From: Margaritispora aquatica
Taxonomy: Eukaryota > Ascomycota > Leotiomycetes > Helotiales > Discinellaceae
Length of the DNA stretch: 64,000 nt
NCBI GenBank assembly: GCA_007644065.1
Contig: VJWN01000007.1
Location: 806,001-870,000, forward strand
Direction of reading: 5' to 3'
Shown: positions 23,949-34,135 of the stretch, one piece after another
Layout of the letters: every line of letters starts with the position of its first letter
Position numbering within the stretch: the stretch's first letter is position 1
Program-made: the position numbers and the translations under genes
The notes under the pieces: model-generated
What the model was told of the DNA's origin: nothing
Databases searched by the model: none
What the model saw: only the letters and a program-made list of their open reading frames with translations

Positions 23949-25037
23949 ATGGATCTTGCCAAAGAGCATCGATTTGTGGATGCCTCGCACAGCAATAACA
24001 TTGCTGGACCATTGACCACTCGCTTTGAGGCTACAAGTTTACCAATCTCGGCCACAAGCTTCGATATCGCAGCTTATTCGGCTAACTTCACCCAAAACCA
24101 AATTATCAGAGCCTCTTCTCAGTACATGCAAGCACTACAGTGTACTATCGGCGATACAAGCATGTTTGAGGATGTAAACTCACCAATAGACTGGAGTTTC
24201 TCGCCGGTACCGTGGCAGTCTCCACCACACTCATTTGATGAGTCGCCTCTTTCCTCGCTTCCAAGCCCATCTATTGATCAAGGGAATCTTTGGAATCGGT
24301 ATGGACAAATATCTAATCTGTCAATTGAATCTGTACAAGATTGTACGAACACGGAATATGAGGTGGGATGCGCCGATATCGAGGACACTTTCTTCCAACT
24401 TTCGGCATGGAATGAGACGAGTCAACAGTCGTGCACCGCACCAGAAGACCGCAAACAAGATGAGAATTATATATCGAACGAGTCTCCCTCGACTCGTAGT
24501 GATTCACTGTACCTTGAGTACAAGGAAGAAGATGTGAACTGCAGAACACCCAAGCCTGAGCCTGATTTCGAAGACGATGTTGTCCATCGACCGAGCTCAA
24601 ATCAATGGATACTCAATACTAGCCATAGCGAAACTCGGAGAAGCTCAATTGCAAAAACAACAGGTGCATTCTCGGAGCACAAGCGACGAAAGTCATCTGC
24701 CACCAACTCCACACCAAGCGATACGCGCCGTCGTTCAACATCAGGCAATAGACAAACCGAATCATCAAGCAAGACCCATTCAAGAGCAAACCATAATCAA
24801 GTTGAAAAGAAATACCGGAACCGTTTGAACGGTCAGTTCCAAAGTCTTCTAGAGGTGTTACCGAAAGAGGATGACACGGAGGAGGGAAAGAGGGGTGATA
24901 AGAAGCGGATTGGGAAGGCTGAAGTGTTAGTGCGTGCTAAGAGTCATATTCTGAGGTTGGAAAGGGAGAAGAGGGAATTGGAGATTCTGAATACGAAATT
25001 GGGAAAAAGAGTCAGAACTGAAGACTATATGGGTTGA
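23949..25037 (+). CDS. bHLH transcription factor, SREBP-like
   Basis: Single-exon model of 362 aa from ATG at 23949. The first about 250 residues are Ser/Thr/Asp/Glu-rich with no domain, as in activation regions. Basic stretches (KRRKSSATNST, SDTRRRSTSG) precede the bHLH at about residues 278-345: NHNQVEKKYRNRLNGQFQSL, a loop containing EEGKRGDKKRIGK, and helix 2 AEVLVRAKSHILRLER. The Tyr in VEKKYR replaces the usual Arg of bHLH basic regions and is the hallmark of SREBP-type factors, which bind both SRE and E-box DNA. No membrane segments follow, so this is not a full SREBP precursor; it resembles soluble SREBP-like fungal regulators. An overlapping out-of-frame ATG lies 5 nt upstream; an unseen 5' exon is possible. 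Confidence 0.85.
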   Translation: MDLAKEHRFVDASHSNNIAGPLTTRFEATSLPISATSFDIAAYSANFTQNQIIRASSQYMQALQCTIGDTSMFEDVNSPIDWSFSPVPWQSPPHSFDESPLSSLPSPSIDQGNLWNRYGQISNLSIESVQDCTNTEYEVGCADIEDTFFQLSAWNETSQQSCTAPEDRKQDENYISNESPSTRSDSLYLEYKEEDVNCRTPKPEPDFEDDVVHRPSSNQWILNTSHSETRRSSIAKTTGAFSEHKRRKSSATNSTPSDTRRRSTSGNRQTESSSKTHSRANHNQVEKKYRNRLNGQFQSLLEVLPKEDDTEEGKRGDKKRIGKAEVLVRAKSHILRLEREKRELEILNTKLGKRVRTEDYMG

Positions 25038-27695
25038 TTTGGAAGCTGCTATTGTCATTTGACAGATTTGGAGGTGAGCGAGCTTAAAACCAAGAAATTG
25101 GGAAGTGAGTCTAAAGGTAGGCTATTTGTTCATACTGTAATTATTAACTTGTACATATCTCACTTTCTTTTTATCATGTTTTCCTCACCTAACTATGAAG
25201 CCGTAGTATTGCCATAATTAATTCAAATTCCAGCACCAATCACAGCTTTACACCTCTTACTGCTATCGCTCGCGCGACCCATAAATACCCCAAACTCCCC
25301 AACTTGCTCAACCAACCCAAAGAATCATGTGACAGACCCAAATACTGGACCACATGGCTCAATGGTTAGGTACCTGCCTAAACTTCCCACTTCGCCGTTT
25401 GGTGACACTGGGGACTTAGCTTGGACATTCCTAGTTTATAATAAAAAAAGTCGGCGAAGCCGCTCGGTGTGAGGCAAGTATATATGCCCACACCACCACG
25501 GTCTATGTACCAGTTTCAAATCCTGGCGGTATATACTGTACAGATTCCTGAAATGGTAGAGACCTCAAGAAAATATTCTTTTGTTGTTTCTCTCTATTTT
25601 ATTGATTGATTTGTGTCTTTAGCTCTTTTGATACTGTGACGCAACTAAATTTTGCTAAGTCTTTCAAACCACTCGAGGTCAACTTGACTCGACTCAACTC
25701 AACCCGAATCAATCCCGAATTAGAATGGCGAGAATCATTACCTTGTGGGATGAGATATCTAGGTAGGCGCAAGATATGACCATGAGTATGTGGTGTAGAC
25801 TAAGGAAGTAATTGATTGAATAATCTACCTACGCTATAATATTGGTCCTTGGCATAAAAGTACAATTATTTATTGCTTCATTGCCTTCATTGTAAATCAA
25901 TTGGTGTGGTCCATATCTGATTGAGATCTAACTAACGCTTTTAGCAGTTCGGGAATTAAAGATATGAACGAACATACATCCTATGAGCTGAGCCAGCTGC
26001 CGCGAAGTGTCAAACAAACTCGGAACCAGAATTTGGTTTCTGTTATGTCAAAATTATCATAAAAAGATAGACCAACAACAATAGTATTTAAAGCTCATTT
26101 CAAGCTTTGATAGTCTCCAAACGCTGTCAGATAGCATCAAGCAAGTTTTCAAGGTAATGAATCTCGTTGTAGTATGCACCAGACATATTATCATTCGTGG
26201 GAGAAATTTGCACAATGCTCACAAAATACACCGAGTCAAATATAGCCATTTTAGCATGGTGTTGTATCTGCTTCAGACAGTCAATAAGTATCACACAAGT
26301 GTGAGCTCTTTCGGTAAATGCAAAGGGATGTGGAGCGACAGCCGCCGAGAGCTCTTGGAGATGGCATAAGGAAGTGGTCAGATGCTTAGTATATCCCAAG
26401 CAAACTTTCTTTTTTGATTCAACCGTTGGTTTGAAGTGAAATTGCCCTTCAAAGGAAGGGATGAACTTCATCTGAACATCGGGCGCAGCGCATGAATGTA
26501 GTCACCTGACCAAACTTTGACCTCAAACTGCCAAGTCGAAAAATCAAATCCGGCTGTCATCTTTCCTTATTAATCGCTAACGTCAAGTTTGGAGTACATC
26601 ACCTAAGGATGTTTCGAGAGCTTCTTTTTCGTTGGTTGTGGTCTATCTGCTTGTCTAAAATTGAGTTCGATTGTTACGAGTTTAACAAGCAGACGTGACA
26701 TGAACTATAATCTTGGACTGGGTAGCATTCTACAGGTAGGAATCTGAGATTTGAGATCGATGATCTCGGTGCCGATGTTGAGATTGTGAAATTGCTAGGA
26801 ATACGTACATCCACAGTCTTCGTGGCCTCATGAAAATCTTGAATCTGGAAGTGGTCTTTCGTGGCGATACGGATACGCAGGCTATGACGAGAGCGAGACT
26901 AGGAACCAACATCTCTCGAGTCATAATCACGAAGAAGCACCGTCCGAAGTTCCCATCTGGTTGTTTGACATCTGCTGATCTTTACTATAGATCTTGCATG
27001 CAGTCGACGTATCTATCCCAGTTCGTCAAAAGATGCGAGGGAAGCATTGAACCGCCACCATGGACGGTACTTTGAAGGGCTGGCGGAATGGGCAAGATCG
27101 GAGCATTTCTTTTGTCTGTCTCACCCAATTCGGAACATCAGGGACCCTCCATCGCCCAATGCTCGAGGATGTCGTAAGAAAAGAGTTCTTTTGAGTTTCT
27201 AGGACAATGCTTCTGTGGGTTGGTAAATGAAAGGTGCATGGGATCTCTCACCCGCAATCTACAACGCGCTTGGCGGTCGCTCGCTTCGGTTTCATGTCAA
27301 AATCAACCACCAAGAATTTCTCTTGGTATTTCTTGGTATCTTGGCGTCTATCCCACAAATGTTTCTGGTATACATTTTGTTCATTATCACTAAACGAAAA
27401 TGTGGAGTGAACTACGACGACATCTCAATGAGCCTCCTTCATCGCTTCTCCCTATTGAGAGTGTATACTCCACACGTGATGTTTTCAGAATGTACAAATA
27501 TACCTTCACCAGCCAGCAAGAAAGTTTTCTCATCATCAGCTTCTTCAGCAGTCTTCGATCCTTCACTACCATCTCTTCTCACTTTTTCAACAAGTTCACT
27601 TGCTTTGACAGCATCTTTTCCCACTTTGCCGGTCATTGTCAATCTTTTACCTACAACTTTTCAGATCTTTACCTCACTTCACCAACATCATCAAA
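25038..27695. other. 2.7-kb intergenic region upstream of the pectate lyase
   Basis: The longest gap in the window. Frames at 26127-26471 (-), 26830-27075 (+) and 27227-27766 (+) lack domains, and the last overlaps the pectate lyase start in another frame. CACGTG sits at 27473-27478. CT-rich DNA just before 27690 fits a 5' leader. Such long upstream regions are common for inducible plant-cell-wall enzymes. Confidence 0.5.
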
Positions 27696-28796
27696 ATGAA
27701 GACTTCCATGATTCAATTGGCCGCCTTGGCTTTCGCCTTCAGCGTCACTGCCATGCCTGTCATTGATCGTCGTGATTGCGACGAGACCGATTTGGTCAAT
27801 GGTACTTCCAATGCCATTGCTGATGCCAATGCCTTCGCAAAGGCTGCCGCTACTACCACCAAGAAGTCGTCCAAGAAGACAACCACCAAGAAGTCAACCA
27901 AGGCAACCAGCACCAAGAAGTCTACCAAGGCTACCACAACAGCAGATGCCAGCAAGGCCACTGCCACATCCGACTCGGGCTCCTCAGGCGGGGATGCCGA
28001 TGAAGTCGCCTCTTCAACTGCCAAGTCTGGTTCTACCAAGACTGGCTCTTCTGGAGGAACCAAAACTAGTGCTACCACCACCAGTGGAAGTTCCGGCGGA
28101 TCTTCTGGATCCTCAGGCGGTTCTCTTCCAGCTTCTTCAGGCACATCTGTTCTCTCAGCTGCTCAAACCATCGCTGCCGGTGGCTCTTTCGATGGCGGCA
28201 TGGTAATGTTCGATCGTGGTGTTTCTTGCACTGGACAAGCCGAAGGAGGTGATTCAGATGCTGTCTTCCAGATTGAAGAGGGCGGGTCTCTCAGCAACGT
28301 TATCATTGGACCAAATCAAGTCGAGGGTGTTCATTGCCAGGGAGCTTGTACACTTACAAATGTCTGGTGGTCCGCTGTCTGCGAGGATGCCTTCACCATT
28401 AAGAACCAAGACGCATCAGCTACAACCACCATCAAGGGAGGCGGTGCTTTCGGAGCAGATGACAAGGTTTTGCAACACAACGGCGCCGGTACCCTCTCAG
28501 TCTCCGATTTCACTGTCAGTGACTTTGGCAAGCTTTACCGTGCCTGTGGTAACTGCGCTACTTCCTATGAGCGCCATGTCATCATGGATGGTATCACCGC
28601 TACCACTGGAGATATCCTTGCTGGCATCAACTCCAACTGGGGTGATACCGCCACCATCACCAACACTGTCGCCAAGTCTGTCGGCTCCATCTGCACCACT
28701 TTCAAGGGCGTCGCTAAGGGATCTGAGCCAACCAAGATCGGCGAAGGAGCCGATGGAGTTAACTGCATCTTCGGCTCTGATGTTGTCTCCTCGTAG
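27696..28796 (+). CDS. secreted pectate lyase, PL3 family, with Lys/Thr/Ser-rich linker
   Basis: Intronless, 366 aa. A signal peptide (MKTSMIQLAALAFAFSVTA, cleavage near residue 19) is followed by a dibasic RR at 25-26 that could be a Kex2 site. Residues about 50-160 form a low-complexity linker: first TTKKSSKK/TKKSTKAT repeats, then Ser/Gly-rich. The PL3 domain fills about 163-366: SAAQTIAAGGSFDGG, GVHCQGACTLTNVWW, CEDAFTIK, KVLQHNGAGTLSVSDF, GKLYRACGNC, and a C-terminal GVNCIFGSD. PL3 enzymes cleave de-esterified pectate by calcium-dependent beta-elimination outside the cell. The domain alone is about 200 aa, so the linker is an addition; no carbohydrate-binding module is seen. Confidence 0.93.
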   Translation: MKTSMIQLAALAFAFSVTAMPVIDRRDCDETDLVNGTSNAIADANAFAKAAATTTKKSSKKTTTKKSTKATSTKKSTKATTTADASKATATSDSGSSGGDADEVASSTAKSGSTKTGSSGGTKTSATTTSGSSGGSSGSSGGSLPASSGTSVLSAAQTIAAGGSFDGGMVMFDRGVSCTGQAEGGDSDAVFQIEEGGSLSNVIIGPNQVEGVHCQGACTLTNVWWSAVCEDAFTIKNQDASATTTIKGGGAFGADDKVLQHNGAGTLSVSDFTVSDFGKLYRACGNCATSYERHVIMDGITATTGDILAGINSNWGDTATITNTVAKSVGSICTTFKGVAKGSEPTKIGEGADGVNCIFGSDVVSS

Positions 28797-29947
28797 ATGT
28801 TCACATCTGGCCTCATCTTGAATGCTTGCATTCTTGATAACCTTTTCCTTTCATGCGATGATGGCCTGGGTGCCGATATGAATTCTTGTATATAAAGATT
28901 TGCCTTCTTTTCTGAGGATTTTTCCAATCCCTTTTGTGGTTGACAACTTGTCATTTTGGGTCGAAATGGCGGCTGCATTGGGAGGAAATTTTCTCTTTTA
29001 CCTTGTTCCAAAAGCATGTACTCTAGAGTCGAGATGGTCTGAGACCAACAAATAGAACACTCTGAAGCAACTTCTTATGTGCAATCTGTCTTTGTGATTT
29101 CATTCATGTGAACTGCATTCGAATGTGTTTTAGCTCCTGCCCGCATTTGTACGCTATAGTATCAGCAAGTCTCACTGTATTGAGCTTTAGGAAGTTGTTC
29201 TCGTGATTAGGTAGCAAGTCAATTGAGGCCATACCTCGAGCTAGCAATTCGTCTTGAATATTCGTCTTGAGATCCACCTAAGATCAATCCACCCAATGAT
29301 TTGTTAGGCGCGAAAGTTATGTCATCTAGCTGGGGAGGTAAGTTGTAGTGAAATCATATGACATACTGTAGGCATTACACGCGACATTGATTTGAGTCTC
29401 AAAGTATAATTGATCCTATTGGGTAATTGACAATAAAATATTTTGGGGTCGTGAAATGAGGTTGAGGTGAGCGAAATGGCTGTCAAGGATGACGTAATCA
29501 GAACAAGCACCGGACAGGATCTTTCATTGGCCAAGGAGGGAGCTCAATGCTTGATCTCCTTTATCGTCTACTTGTCGTTGGCCCTCTCGTTTCCAACCAC
29601 AGGTTACAAAAGTTTGTGATCCCAAATCTAGCTTTTCGAATTACTCAGTTCCTAAATTCATTGCAACAGTGTAGGTGTAGAAGGACATGTTGTTGATTCC
29701 TTCTACCTAGGTAACAAGGTTCTCGGGGGTGTCTCTTTGTTTTCTTTTGAGACACTAACAAATTCACTACAAGCATTACTCCTTCCAACAGGACTTACTT
29801 AGCTTTTAGTTGACTTGATCATGAAAAGCACGATTCAAGAAGGTACCTCGGGTAAAATGGACGCTGGCAGTAATTGGTCTGGCAAACTTCAACCAAGACG
29901 ATGCAATACACCTAAACCTCAATATTCCTAAATATCAATGCTTCACC
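28797..29947. other. 1.15-kb intergenic region
   Basis: 3' end of the pectate lyase and promoter of the exchanger gene. No gene is supported. The 10-bp palindrome TACCTAGGTA occurs at 29704-29713. Confidence 0.5.
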
Positions 29948-31376
29948 ATGAAGCCAAACGATACCCCTCTAGCAAGCACACAAGCTCGTGTGGCACCGCA
30001 TTCATTCACATCCTCTGGACGAAGTGTGCCACAATTTCACCATTCAGGAGGCGCATTTGGTATCGATGCTGCGGGTGAGAGCGGCAGGTCCGGCTTCCAT
30101 CCAGTCTACTTCTTTCGAATAATATGGAGATCTACGAGTCGAGCTTCTCGAATTTGCAATATCCTATGGCCAGTGGTACCAGCTGCAATCGCAGTCACAT
30201 ACACACGACGTGACTTACACCTCGCCATCTTTGTTCTCAACTACCTAGCCATGATTCCATGTGCCAACTTGATTGGATTCGCTGGCCAGGAGCTTGCTCG
30301 AAAAGTACACAAAGTCTTTGGCATAATCCTGGAAACGACGCTGGGCTCTGTTGTTGAGATTGTTCTGTTCATAACACTATGCCATAAAGAGGAGTACCAG
30401 GTCATCAAGGCTGCAATTTTAGGGTCTGTTCTGGCGACACAGTTGCTATGTTTGGGTTTGTGTTTCGTAGTTGGGGGCATTCGGCACAACGAGCTCCAGT
30501 TCAACGAAGCAGTGGGTGAGGTTGGAAGTGACTTGCTCTTGACTGCGTATGTACCCATCCTTCTTTCGAATACAGGCCCCCTCTTCGTGTCTAGGCTCAA
30601 CAGAATACAGAGGTTTTGGGCTTATTGTTCCTGCTGCATTCCATACTGCAGTATCTGCCAAAGGAGGTTTGGATGAAGCAGATCTCGCCGCTAGTGTATT
30701 AGTCATTTCCAGGTGGACTGCGATCCTTCTTATCATCGCCTATGCTGTATATACATACTTCCAGATTGCCACCAACGAAAGCGTGTACGAAGCTATTTTT
30801 GACGAGGATGAAGAGAGAGATCATGAACTGCAAGAGTACATGGAGACACAAGCTAAGTTAACCTTTACTGAATGTGCTCTTGCCCTGACAGTTGCAATTA
30901 CTGTCGTTACCGTCATTGCAATCAGTTTGGTGGAAGAGATCCCCTTCATCGTCGAAAACAAAGGCGTTTCAGATGCATTTGTGGGTTTGATCCTCGTACC
31001 AGTCGTTGAAAAGTTTGCAGAACATCTTGGAGCTATCGATGAGGCCTGGGACAATCAGATGAATATTTCACTGGCTCATGTCCTTGGTGCGACCATTCAG
31101 ACTTCACTTTTCAATGGCCCACTTGTCGTACTTGTGGGCTGGGCCATTGGCAAGGAGATGGATTTGAATTTTGATCTTTTCAACATTATCATCCTCATCC
31201 TGGCAATATTGGTAGTAGGGAATTTCCTTCGAGACCAGAAATCCAATTACCTAGAAGGATCCCTTTGCGTCATTGTATACATCAACATTGCAGTCGCGGC
31301 GTTCTACTATCCCGATCCTGTCGAGTCTGAAAGCGTTCAGTTACCAAGTCGCTTGCCTCGAGGCACCTTAGTCTAA
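29948..31376 (+). CDS. divergent CAX-type cation/proton exchanger
   Basis: Exons are 29948-30546 and 30611-31376 (64-nt intron); 454 aa. The layout matches vacuolar Ca2+/H+ exchangers: a soluble N-terminus, about 11 hydrophobic segments in two halves, and an acidic central loop (DEDEERDHELQEYM). A GLIVPAAFHTAVS segment and the closing GSLCVIVYINIAVAAFYYPD fit this family. Both ion-binding repeats are altered: repeat 1 reads LGSVVEI (about 132-138) where CAX has GNATE/GNAVE, and repeat 2 reads VVEKFAEHLGA where CAX has GNAAEH. The acidic residues remain, but the conserved Gly-Asn pairs are gone. It therefore belongs to a divergent clade; transport activity and ion choice are open. Confidence 0.85.
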
Positions 31377-32311
31377 TGCGCGGCCTGAATGTTCAAGCAC
31401 ATGGCTCGCCTCTTGAAAGTCATGGAAGATATTAAGTGGAGCAGGAGCTTGAGGCATAGTTATCTGTTCCCTGGTTATGAACGTGGTCGTTTTTGCTGAG
31501 TCGTCAACGTGTACTTCATTGACTTAACTTTTGATTTGTTCTCCTTTTCCTCATAAGGTTTTAGCACTTCTTTACGAAACATAAATTGAAAAGGTTACCT
31601 CAAACATGACCACTAGTGTGGCAAACTATTTGATTGATATTTGCTTGTGTATTCACAACCAAGTTGTGTCCAACAAAACTTGCAATAAGCGAGAGGACAT
31701 GCACCATACTTGACTCTATCGGACAAGACGAACGTGTTCAATCAAGAGAATGCATTGTCTTGAAATGTTAACAAAGTTTTCTTGTTCAAGCATATGATCT
31801 TTCCTGCCTTGCGGACTTCCTTGTTCTTGATTCAACTTAGATTTCGCGGTTGGATGTTAAAACTGGTTCTTATTCATTGGTACTTAGCTAAGCCTCTCTC
31901 CTACCGCTCATAACAAAATATCGCAACTCCAAACTGGAAGGTCTACCATGCCTCGCTTGCCTTGCTAGCAGCCAGTGAACGATACTACTTGCCAGTCAAT
32001 ATACAGTCACAAACTTCATCAGAAAACTCTCGAGGAGGGGGGTGATGTCGCACGCAACCCAAATTGATCGAGCATAACCTAGAAACATATGATTACCCTA
32101 CTTATCATTCAGAGATGGCTTCTGGACTAGCTTAATGCGGTCGAGTGCACTCAATTCGCGGAACTGCCAGGAAACGATCGCTACCCATACAGGACAAGAA
32201 ATATAGGCTTTGTGTTGTTGAACCACGAATCGTCGTTCGCAGATGCCCTAAGTCCTTTGAGAGACCACCTGCAGGCTCTAGTTCGAGCCCCGTTGCTGGT
32301 TACACCCTACT
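31377..32311. other. intergenic between convergent genes
   Basis: About 930 bp between the ends of a plus-strand and a minus-strand gene. No gene was recognised. A TTCGAGCCCC word near 32280-32300 recalls a tRNA B box, but no tRNA fold can be drawn. Confidence 0.5.
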
Positions 32312-34135
32312 TCAGTATTTAAAAGCATTGTAGGTGGAGAGAATGGATCTATCACAAGGATCCACTCCCCACCCAATAGTGAATCGACCGCGCATGCCAC
32401 ATGAGTCCATACACTCATGGAAAAATTTGTACGCGATCCGACTCTGTCCAAGGATCGAGCAGAAGTGGAGCTCTACAAGCTTCAAGCCGTTTCCGATCAG
32501 CCACTCCCTCGAGTCCACTAGGGTGAACTTGATGGCTGTGTGAAAGAACAATTCCAATCCATCCATCGATAACTCCGTCTCTAGACCAACGACTCTAATA
32601 ACACGGGTTTGATGGTGCATGTTGTCCGCCATGGGTCGGCAAGCATCCCGATTCCACTTCACATGCCAGCGACTACCGTAAAGGCTTATTCCCTCGTAGC
32701 TCTGCGCACGAGCGACGAAGGCCTCGGCGGCGCTACGATCACAGAAAACCAATCTCGCTGCACAGTTGGTGAAGCGACCTGGCACAGGATCCTTCTTGGA
32801 AAAAGAGAAAACCTTTCCCTCGTTGATCAGGTCGAAGATCTCTGCTAAAGACGCATAATGGCAGATGTTTTCAATGCGAACTGCGCAGTTCAGAGAGGCA
32901 GGGCATGACGCATTTGCGATGTCAAGGTCGGTCAGGTCGCCTCGGTAACATGGATTCTGCCTGACACCTGCATGGTGTGCTTGCAACAAACGTTGTGGAG
33001 ATGGCACATGGGGCTTTCCTTGAAGCTCACGGGATGGTTGAAAAGAAGAGGGAATGTAGGGTTGAGGATGGTTTTGTTGAATGATGTTTTCGACTTGTGG
33101 TTGGACCCATCCACGAGGATATGCTACCATTTGTTCATGAGACTGAGAACAAACCTTTCCTTGCACGGCCTGGAGGTTATGTGGTCCTTGGAAGCTAGCA
33201 TTGTGATGACTGGAAAGAGTTGATGGTCCGCCACAACTCGCAGTGGTACGTGTGGATGGCGAGTGGTTGAGGGAAGCAGTCCCCTTCGCAAGTGGTGTGA
33301 TTGATCCATAGTATTCTGTGATGCGAAGCGGAATGCAGGCACTGGAAGGCGCTGTGCAGTTCCTCGCAGGCACAAATGACATGTGTTGTGCATTTAAATT
33401 TGTCTTTTGTGTGGAGACACTTCTAGAAATCCTCGCTCGAGAAGGTTGGGTGACTGGAGACGGGAGGAAGCTCGAAGAGGTGGTCTTATCCGATCCAAAA
33501 GGAATGCGATGGCACTCTGCCTCAAATTCGGCGATGGAGAAGACAGCGCCTAATCGTTCGGGGAAGAATTCTAATGCGAAGAGAGGATGCTTCATTGCAA
33601 AATATGGGACTAGTCCACTGGTTAGCTCAAACAGACCTGAAGAGCAGAGAAGATACGCGCCTTTCGCCTCCAGCCAGTTGATATATTCATCGACATGGAG
33701 TGACTGTGCGTTCATAAAACGACCGATGGCTTTGAGTTCATGAAGATTACTACTTGCATTCAAGTCTAGCCTATTAGCAGGTCAATCTTCTTAGGGAGCA
33801 GGGACTGTACCATTGGCGCGGCGACCACCCTTTACAACACAGCTGCTGATTGCACTTGTCAACGCCATGATGAACAGTCGATCAACGGATACTGGCGATG
33901 AGGCTGATGCCATGAGAGCTGGATTGGAACGCGTTAGCATCATGCTTGAATACTTTCGATGAAAAATGGATGGAGCAGTAGCAGGCATCCCACAATACTT
34001 ACCCTGCATATCATCAAATGAAAGCCTGTCAAAGCAAGCAGAGCTCTCCAGTAACCCTATATGGTTTTTCATTGTCATTACCGGCGTGGGCAGATTCACG
34101 GTTTTGGGAGTCTGCTTGGCGGCTTGCGACGACAT
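32312..34135 (-). CDS. RRM-like RNA-binding protein, 564 aa
   Basis: Three exons: 34135-34003, 33918-33811, 33765-32312, all with good splice signals (GCTAACG branch in intron 1). The N-terminus starts MSSQAAKQTPKTVNL. The middle is Ser/Pro/His/Gln-rich. The last about 200 residues carry two RRM-like modules: SLNCAVRIENICHYASLAEI ... GRFTNCAARLVFCDRSAAEAF, and RVIRVVGLETELSMDGLELF ... LVELHFCSILGQSRIAYKFF. Each begins with a beta strand like RNP2 and has a later strand where RNP1 should lie, but the RNP1 aromatic residues are weak. I take it as a degenerate double-RRM protein of unknown role. The adjacent first exons supply the ATG, since the long third-exon frame alone begins at TTG. Confidence 0.7.

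Noticed and set aside
26127..26471. 114-aa minus-strand frame in the pectate lyase upstream region
   Set aside because: It has no domain, no splice context and no partner exon; isolated frames of this size occur by chance.
32270..32310. tRNA B-box-like AGTTCGAGCCC
   Set aside because: The T-stem does not pair beyond one or two positions, and no matching A box or acceptor stem exists at the right spacing.
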